A stretch of 64,000 nucleotides of DNA, taken from contig DASPNP010000010.1 in assembly GCA_035626475.1 (NCBI GenBank), forward strand, positions 62,001 through 126,000. Reading direction: 5' to 3'. This DNA is from DASPKT01 sp035626475 (GTDB taxonomy: Bacteria > Pseudomonadota > Alphaproteobacteria > Azospirillales > Azospirillaceae). The notes under the pieces were generated by a model. It did not search any database and was not told the origin of the DNA. It saw only the letters and a list, made by a program, of their open reading frames with translations. The number at the start of each line of letters is the position of its first letter. Position 1 is the stretch's first letter. This document shows positions 59,280 to 64,000 of the stretch, in pieces. The translations under genes and the position numbers were made by a program.

Positions 59280-60878
59280 GTGAAGACCCGACCCTTGACC
59301 CGCTCCCCTCGGAAGACCCGCACCGCCCTCCTGCTGGCCGCCACCTTCCTGGCCGGCCCGCTGCTGCTCGGCGGCTGCACGCTGAAGCCCCAGCCGCTCT
59401 CGCTGGAGGACCAGCAGGCCCGCGCCGCCGCCGACCTCGCCACGCTGCGCGGCCGGGTGGAACCGGTGACCCAGGCCGTGACGCTGGAGGAGGCGACCGC
59501 CCGGGCGGTGAAGTACAATCTCGACCACCGCATGCAGCTGATGCAGGTGGCGGTCGCCAACCGGCAGCTCGACCTGTCGCGCTGGGACCTGCTGCCCAAG
59601 GCGGCGGTCTCGGCCGGACTGGTGGGCCGCAACAATGAGGCCGCGTCCTCCTCGCTGTCGGTGCTGACGCGCCAGCAGTCGCTCGAGCCCTCCACCTCGC
59701 AGGACAAGGGCCGCGGCACGGCGGATCTGCAGCTGAGCTGGTCGGTGCTGGATTTCGGCCTCAGCTACTTCCAGGCCAAGCAGAACGGCGACCGCGCCCT
59801 GGCGATGGCCGAGCAGCGCCGCGTGGCGCTGCACGCCATCGTCCAGCAGGTGCGCAACGCCTATTGGCAGGCGGTCGCGGCCGAGCGCGTGGCGAAGCAG
59901 ATCGAGCCGATCGTGGCCGATGCCCGCCGCGCCCTGGAGAACGCCCGCGAGATCGAGCGCCAGCGCCTGAAGCCGCCGCTGGAGGCGCTGCGCTACCAGA
60001 AGGGCATGATCGAGGTGCTGCGCCAGCTGGAGGGCACGCAGGCCGAGCTGGTGGTGGCCAAGGCGCAGCTGTCCGGCCTGATGGGCCTGCCGCCGGGCAC
60101 CCCGTTCGAGCTGGCGGTGCCGCCCTCGGTCACGCGCCCGCCCGAGGTCAAGGTGCCGGTGCCGGAGCTGGAGCGCATCGCGCTGGTCAACCGGCCGGAG
60201 CTGCGCGAGCAGGCCTACCAGACCCGCATCTCCGAGGTGGAGGTGCGCAAGGCCCTGTTCCGCCTGCTGCCGAACCTGGGCGTGAATGCCGGCGGCTATT
60301 ACGACAGCAACTCCTTCCTGGTGAACCAGGCCTGGGCCGAGGGCGGGCTGCGGCTGAGCTGGTCGCTGGTCAACCTGCTGTCGGGCCGCGACGTGCTGGG
60401 CCTGGCCGAGACCCAGAAGGAGATGACGGAGACGCGGCGCCTGGCGCTCGCCATGACCGTGCTGACCCAGGTGAACGTCGCCTGGCAGGGCTACGGCCGC
60501 GCCCGCACCCAGTTCACCCAGGCGGCGGAGCTGGACGAGATCGAGCGCCGCATCTTCGAGCAGGTCTCCACCCAGCAGAACTCGGATGCCGAGGGCGAGC
60601 TGGAGAAGATCCGCTCGGCGTCGGCCCGCATCGCCGCCGAGCTGACCCGGCACAAGGCCTATGCCGACATGCAGAACGCGCTGGCGAGCCTGTACGTCGC
60701 GGTCGGCATGGACCCGCTGCCGGACATGGTCGCCGACCATTCGCTGCCGACGCTGGCCAAGGCCGTGGCCGACAGCAACGCACGCATCGAGACCGGCACC
60801 TTCGACATGCAGGCGCCCATCACCAACGAAGTGCCGCCGGCGCCGCCCGTGACCAATGTCGCGGCCCCGACCTCCTGA
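59280..60878 (+). CDS. TolC-family outer-membrane efflux lipoprotein
   Basis: 532 residues. The signal ends in a lipobox (AGPLLLGGC, Cys33). Two TolC-type repeats follow, each with a helical hairpin and beta segment: VTLEEATARAVKYNLDHRMQ and LQLSWSVLDFGLSYFQAKQN in the first, ERIALVNRPELREQAYQTRI and LRLSWSLVNLLSGRDVLGLA in the second. Outer-membrane factors form trimers that open a channel from the periplasm to the outside. The GTG start at 59280 lies 51 nt after the adhesin-like gene; its ribosome site is weak (GCAGACG). The three following genes are packed within 10 nt of one another, so it belongs to their transcription unit and probably forms the exit duct for the giant protein. Confidence 0.88.
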   Translation: MKTRPLTRSPRKTRTALLLAATFLAGPLLLGGCTLKPQPLSLEDQQARAAADLATLRGRVEPVTQAVTLEEATARAVKYNLDHRMQLMQVAVANRQLDLSRWDLLPKAAVSAGLVGRNNEAASSSLSVLTRQQSLEPSTSQDKGRGTADLQLSWSVLDFGLSYFQAKQNGDRALAMAEQRRVALHAIVQQVRNAYWQAVAAERVAKQIEPIVADARRALENAREIERQRLKPPLEALRYQKGMIEVLRQLEGTQAELVVAKAQLSGLMGLPPGTPFELAVPPSVTRPPEVKVPVPELERIALVNRPELREQAYQTRISEVEVRKALFRLLPNLGVNAGGYYDSNSFLVNQAWAEGGLRLSWSLVNLLSGRDVLGLAETQKEMTETRRLALAMTVLTQVNVAWQGYGRARTQFTQAAELDEIERRIFEQVSTQQNSDAEGELEKIRSASARIAAELTRHKAYADMQNALASLYVAVGMDPLPDMVADHSLPTLAKAVADSNARIETGTFDMQAPITNEVPPAPPVTNVAAPTS

Positions 60879-60888
60879 GGACCGACCC

Positions 60889-61611
60889 ATGAAGCGCCTC
60901 GCCCTGCTGCTGACGCTGCTCCCCGCCACGGCTTTCGCCCAGGCCGACGGGCCGGAGGTGCGCGCCCAGGTCACGGCCAAGCGCTCGGCCGTGCTGTCCT
61001 CGGAGATCGCCGGGCAGGTGGCGGAGCTGTCGGTCCGGGAGGGCGAGAGCTTCCAGGAGGGGCAGGTGCTGGTGCGGCTCGACTGCGGCATCCACCGCGC
61101 GCGGCTGGCCCGCGCCCAGGCGCAGGAGACCGCCGCCCGCAAGACCTGGGAGGTCAAGGCCAAGCTCGACAAGCTGAACTCCATCGGCGCGCTGGAGCTG
61201 GAGACCGCGGCGTCCGAGCGCGCGGTGGCCGAGGCTGAGGTCGCCATGGCCCGCGAGGTGGTGGAGCGCTGCGTCATCTCCGCCCCCTTCGCCGGCCGTG
61301 TCGCCAGCGTCGACGTGAAGCGCTTCCAGTCGGTGGAGGAGGGCCGCAACCTCATGGAGGTGCTGGACCCGACCGAGCTGGAGGTGGAGATGCTGGTGCC
61401 CTCGCGCTGGCTGTCCTGGCTGAAGCCCGGCCACGCCTTCGAGGTGCTGGTGGAGGAGACGGGCAAGCCCTACCCGGTGAAGGTGGTGCGGCTGGCCGCG
61501 CGCATCGACCCGGTCAGCCAGTCGGTCAAGGTCTTCGCCGCGGTGCAGGGCCGCTTCCCCGAGCTGCTGCCGGGCATGAGCGGCCGCGCCGTCATGGCGC
61601 CGCCGGCCTGA
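60889..61611 (+). CDS. Short periplasmic adaptor (HlyD/RND membrane-fusion family)
   Basis: 240 residues, shorter than usual adaptors (350-400). A signal peptide (LALLLTLLPATAFAQA) is followed by a lipoyl/barrel-sandwich half (VLSSEIAGQVAELSVREGES), a helical hairpin (ARAQAQETAARKTWEVKAKLD, AEAEVAMAREVVERCVISAPF) and a second lipoyl half with a beta-barrel domain (AGRVASVDVKRFQSVEEGRNL, then RIDPVSQSVKVFAAV). The membrane-proximal domain is missing. It begins 10 nt after the TolC-like gene and ends 4 nt before the next adaptor. Adaptors of this type bridge an inner-membrane unit to the outer-membrane factor. Confidence 0.87.
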   Translation: MKRLALLLTLLPATAFAQADGPEVRAQVTAKRSAVLSSEIAGQVAELSVREGESFQEGQVLVRLDCGIHRARLARAQAQETAARKTWEVKAKLDKLNSIGALELETAASERAVAEAEVAMAREVVERCVISAPFAGRVASVDVKRFQSVEEGRNLMEVLDPTELEVEMLVPSRWLSWLKPGHAFEVLVEETGKPYPVKVVRLAARIDPVSQSVKVFAAVQGRFPELLPGMSGRAVMAPPA

Positions 61612-61615
61612 CCCG

Positions 61616-62965
61616 ATGATGCCGGCCGCCATGTCCCAGCAGGTGGACCCGCAGCTGCTCGGCCTGACGACGCTGCTGCAGCTGCAGAAGCGCGCCCGCC
61701 ACGCCGCCACGGCGGAGGAGCTGGGCTTCCTGATGGTGAACGACAGCTTCGGCCTGCTGCGCTACCGCCAGGCGGCGCTGTGGCGGCGGGACGAGGCCGG
61801 CGACGGCAGGGTGCTGGCGGTCTCGGGGCTGGCCGCGGTCGAGGCCGACGCGCCCTATGTGCTGTATCTGCGCCGGCTGCTGGCCGGGCATGCCGGCGCC
61901 GACAAGCCGGTGCCGCTGACCTCCGCGACGGCGGGGGAGGGGTTGCAGGCCGAATGGACGGAATACCTGCCGGCGCATGCGCTGGCGGTGCCGCTGACCG
62001 CCCCCGGCGGCCGGCGCCTGGGCGCGCTGCTGCTGGCCCGGGACGAGCCCTTCAACGATGGCGAGCGGCTGCTGGCCGAGACCCTGGCCGACGCCTACGC
62101 CCATGCCTGGGGCGCGCTGCTGGGGCGCCAGTCCTCGAAGCTGGCCGGACGCCTGCGGGACAAGCGGGTGCGTGCCGGGCTGGCGGTGGGGGCGGTGCTG
62201 CTGGCGCTGTTCCCGGTGCGCCAGTCGGCCCTGGCTCCGGCCGAGGTGGTGGCGCGGGAGCCGACCGTCGTGCGCGCCCCCTTCGACGGGGTGGTGGAGA
62301 GCTTCCTGGTAGCACCGAACCAGCCGGTGGCCGAGGGCGAGCCGCTGTTCCGGCTGGACGCCGTCAAGCTGCGCAACCGGCTGGAGGTCGCCCGCTCCGA
62401 GCTGCAGGTGGCGGAGGCCGAGCACCGGCAGGCCGCCCAGCAGGCCGTGTTCGACGAGAAGTCCAAGGCCGGCCTCGCCGTGCTGGCCGGCCGCCGCGAC
62501 CAGGCCGCCGCCGAGGTCGCCTATGTCGACTCGCTGCTGCAGCGGATCGAGGTCAGGGCGCCGCGCGCCGGCACCGCCATCTTCGCCGACGCCGACGACT
62601 GGATCGGCCGGCCGGTGGCGCTGGGCGAGCGCATCCTGATGCTGGCCGACCCCAGGGCGGCGGAGCTGGAGGCGCGGCTGCCCGTGGCCGACGCCATCGC
62701 GCTGGAGCCCGGCGCCCGCATCCGGCTGTTCCTGAACGTCGCCCCCGATGACCCGGTCGAGGCCGAACTGGTCCGCGCCGCCTACAAGCCCGAGACCCTG
62801 CCGGACGGCACCGTCGCCTACCGGGTGAAGGCGAAGCTGGCCGAGGGCGAGGCGCCCCGCATCGGCCTGCGAGGCACCGCCAAGATCTACGGCGAGCGCA
62901 CCGTGCTGTTCTACTACCTGTTCCGCCGTCCCCTGGCGGCGCTGCGCCAGCGGATCGGCCTCTGA
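61616..62965 (+). CDS. Membrane-anchored GAF-like/HlyD adaptor fusion
   Basis: 449 residues. About 180 N-terminal residues look like a GAF-type domain (LLQLQKRARHAATAEELGFL, HALAVPLTAPGGRRLGALLLA, FNDGERLLAETLADAYAHAW). One membrane helix (about 184-203, VRAGLAVGAVLLALFPV) comes next, then an HlyD-like periplasmic part: lipoyl half VVRAPFDGVVESFLVAPNQP, helical hairpin, and IEVRAPRAGTAIFADADDWI with a C-terminal barrel. The topology would place the GAF-like domain in the cytosol and the adaptor in the periplasm, which allows export to be gated by a cytosolic signal. Double ATGs occur at 61616 and 61619. The stop shares one base with the next start (TGATG). Confidence 0.83.
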   Translation: MMPAAMSQQVDPQLLGLTTLLQLQKRARHAATAEELGFLMVNDSFGLLRYRQAALWRRDEAGDGRVLAVSGLAAVEADAPYVLYLRRLLAGHAGADKPVPLTSATAGEGLQAEWTEYLPAHALAVPLTAPGGRRLGALLLARDEPFNDGERLLAETLADAYAHAWGALLGRQSSKLAGRLRDKRVRAGLAVGAVLLALFPVRQSALAPAEVVAREPTVVRAPFDGVVESFLVAPNQPVAEGEPLFRLDAVKLRNRLEVARSELQVAEAEHRQAAQQAVFDEKSKAGLAVLAGRRDQAAAEVAYVDSLLQRIEVRAPRAGTAIFADADDWIGRPVALGERILMLADPRAAELEARLPVADAIALEPGARIRLFLNVAPDDPVEAELVRAAYKPETLPDGTVAYRVKAKLAEGEAPRIGLRGTAKIYGERTVLFYYLFRRPLAALRQRIGL

Positions 62966-64000
62966 TGACCGCTGCGGTCCTGGACATGGCCCCCGCCGCC
63001 CGGCGCCTACCGCCGCTGCGGGAGGAGCTGACGCTCCATCCCGGCCCCGCCACGGCGGACGGCGCGCCGAGCTGGACCCTGCAGGACCCGGCGTCGGGCC
63101 GCTTCTACCGGCTGGGCTGGATGGAGTTCGAGATCCTGTCGCGCTGGCAGTTGGGCGACCCGGAGGCGATCGCCGCTTCCGTCTCCCGCGCCACCCCCAT
63201 CGCCGCCACCGCCGACGATGTGGAGGCCTTCGCCCGCTTCCTGCTGTCGGCCGACCTGCTGCGGGTGCTGGGGGAGGGCGGCGTGTCCAGGCTGATGGCC
63301 AAGGTCAGGGCCGGGCGCCAGGGGCCGGCGCGCTGGCTGCTGAAGAACTACCTGTTCTTCCGGGTGCCGCTGCTGCGCCCGGATGCCTGGCTGGACCGGA
63401 TGATGCCCTGGGCGCGGCATCTCTTCACCCCCGCCTTCCTGCTGCTGGTCCTGGCCTGCGCCGGATCGGGGCTGTTCCTGGCGGCGCGGCAGTGGGACGC
63501 CTTCCTGGGCACCTTCCCGCATTTCCTGACATTGGACGGCATGGTGCTGGCGGCGCTGACGCTCGTCGGTGCCAAGGCCGTGCACGAGATGGGGCACGCG
63601 CTGACCGCCAAGCGGCTGGGCTGCCGGGTGCCGACCATGGGTGTCGCCGTCATGGTGCTTTATCCCGTGCTCTACACCGACGTGAGCGAGGCCTGGAAGC
63701 TGCCCTCGCGCAGGGCGCGGCTGGCGGTGGGGGCGGCCGGCGTGGCGGCGGAGCTGGCGCTGGCGGCCTTCGCGCTGCTGGCCTGGTCCTTCCTGCCGGA
63801 CGGGCCGCTGCGCAGTGCCTGCTTCGTGCTGGCGACCACCAGCTGGGTGCTGACCCTGCTGGTCAATGTCAGCCCCTTCATGCGCTTTGACGGCTATTTC
63901 ATCCTGTCCGACTGGATGGACATGCCGAACCTGCACGAGCGCTCCTTCGCGCTTGCCCGCTGGTGGCTGCGGGAAAATCTGCTGGGCCTGGGCGACCCGC
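62965..64000 (+). CDS. PqqD-like/M50 site-2-protease-like membrane protein (3' end beyond window)
   Basis: 345 residues are visible before the window ends. Residues about 30-105 (WTLQDPASGRFYRLGWMEFE, then DVEAFARFLLSADLL) resemble a PqqD-like peptide-binding winged helix. A membrane helix (about 155-173) is followed by the M50 zinc site H207-E-M-G-H211 (AVHEMGHALTAKRLG), the segment VMVLYPVLYTDVSEAWKLP, and the second metal motif NxxPxxxxDG at 301-310 (NVSPFMRFDG), so the protease ligands are complete. Relatives known as 'putative peptide zinc metalloproteases' are about 700 residues and continue into an HlyD-like part; whether this one does cannot be seen. It overlaps the adaptor gene by one base. 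A role in processing, anchoring or exporting the giant protein is inferred. Confidence 0.85.
   Translation, partial: MTAAVLDMAPAARRLPPLREELTLHPGPATADGAPSWTLQDPASGRFYRLGWMEFEILSRWQLGDPEAIAASVSRATPIAATADDVEAFARFLLSADLLRVLGEGGVSRLMAKVRAGRQGPARWLLKNYLFFRVPLLRPDAWLDRMMPWARHLFTPAFLLLVLACAGSGLFLAARQWDAFLGTFPHFLTLDGMVLAALTLVGAKAVHEMGHALTAKRLGCRVPTMGVAVMVLYPVLYTDVSEAWKLPSRRARLAVGAAGVAAELALAAFALLAWSFLPDGPLRSACFVLATTSWVLTLLVNVSPFMRFDGYFILSDWMDMPNLHERSFALARWWLRENLLGLGDP

Noticed and set aside
1..64000. Mobile genetic element, prophage, tRNA or rRNA genes.
   Set aside because: No transposase, integrase, phage structural gene or RNA-gene signature was seen. The giant genes have the same base and codon usage as their neighbours apart from their repeats.

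Overview
The window is high-GC DNA, with G/C at most third codon positions. It most resembles an alphaproteobacterium, probably Rhodospirillales (Azospirillum-like). The clues are an HWE-family histidine kinase, a PAS_5 protein, an NsrR regulator, a TRAP operon of the TakP type, and dispersed TTCGACAGGCTCAGGATGAG repeats of a kind seen in such genomes. This placement is inferred from gene content only. I saw no rRNA, tRNA, transposase, phage gene or CRISPR array.

Layout. 0-13.3 kb is regulatory and metabolic: a Crp/Fnr regulator, an HWE kinase, two tiny SET-domain proteins, a rhodanese, an RsbQ-like hydrolase overlapping a PAS histidine kinase, a FixH-like lipoprotein with a di-haem peroxidase, a GlxA-type regulator divergent from an exported DJ-1/PfpI paralogue, an aldo/keto reductase, and a small membrane protein near an NsrR-type box with nsrR beside it. 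13.3-31.9 kb holds a 4634-residue RTX protein, preceded by two tandem RNA hairpins, and a 1308-residue partner (six Ig/cadherin-like repeats, RTX, FG-GAP-like propeller) 9 nt downstream. 31.9-46.1 kb is again regulatory and metabolic: a PAS_5 protein, a CrbS/CrbR-like transporter-kinase and LuxR regulator pair, a dctPQM TRAP operon with an internal hairpin, a thioesterase, an AraC regulator with two matching operator-like sites in front of an NTF2-like gene and an alpha/beta hydrolase, YbaK, and two response regulators (one with PilZ).

46.3-64 kb is the most unusual part. It is a single-direction gene set with a 4303-residue adhesin-like protein (N-terminal LEPRYMFDAA motif, DUF4347, dozens of Ig/cadherin-like repeats), a TolC-like lipoprotein, a short HlyD adaptor, a GAF-like/HlyD membrane fusion, and the start of a PqqD-like/M50 site-2-protease-like membrane protein. 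No ABC ATPase is seen, although the locus runs off the window. It looks like a dedicated export or anchoring system for a giant surface protein that pairs type-I-like outer components with a membrane metalloprotease. The divergent PilZ response regulator suggests a possible cyclic-di-GMP link.

A family of composite inverted repeats occupies four intergenic gaps (4.6, 8.7, 36.8 and 43.1 kb). Most other gaps are short and contain promoters or hairpin terminators.
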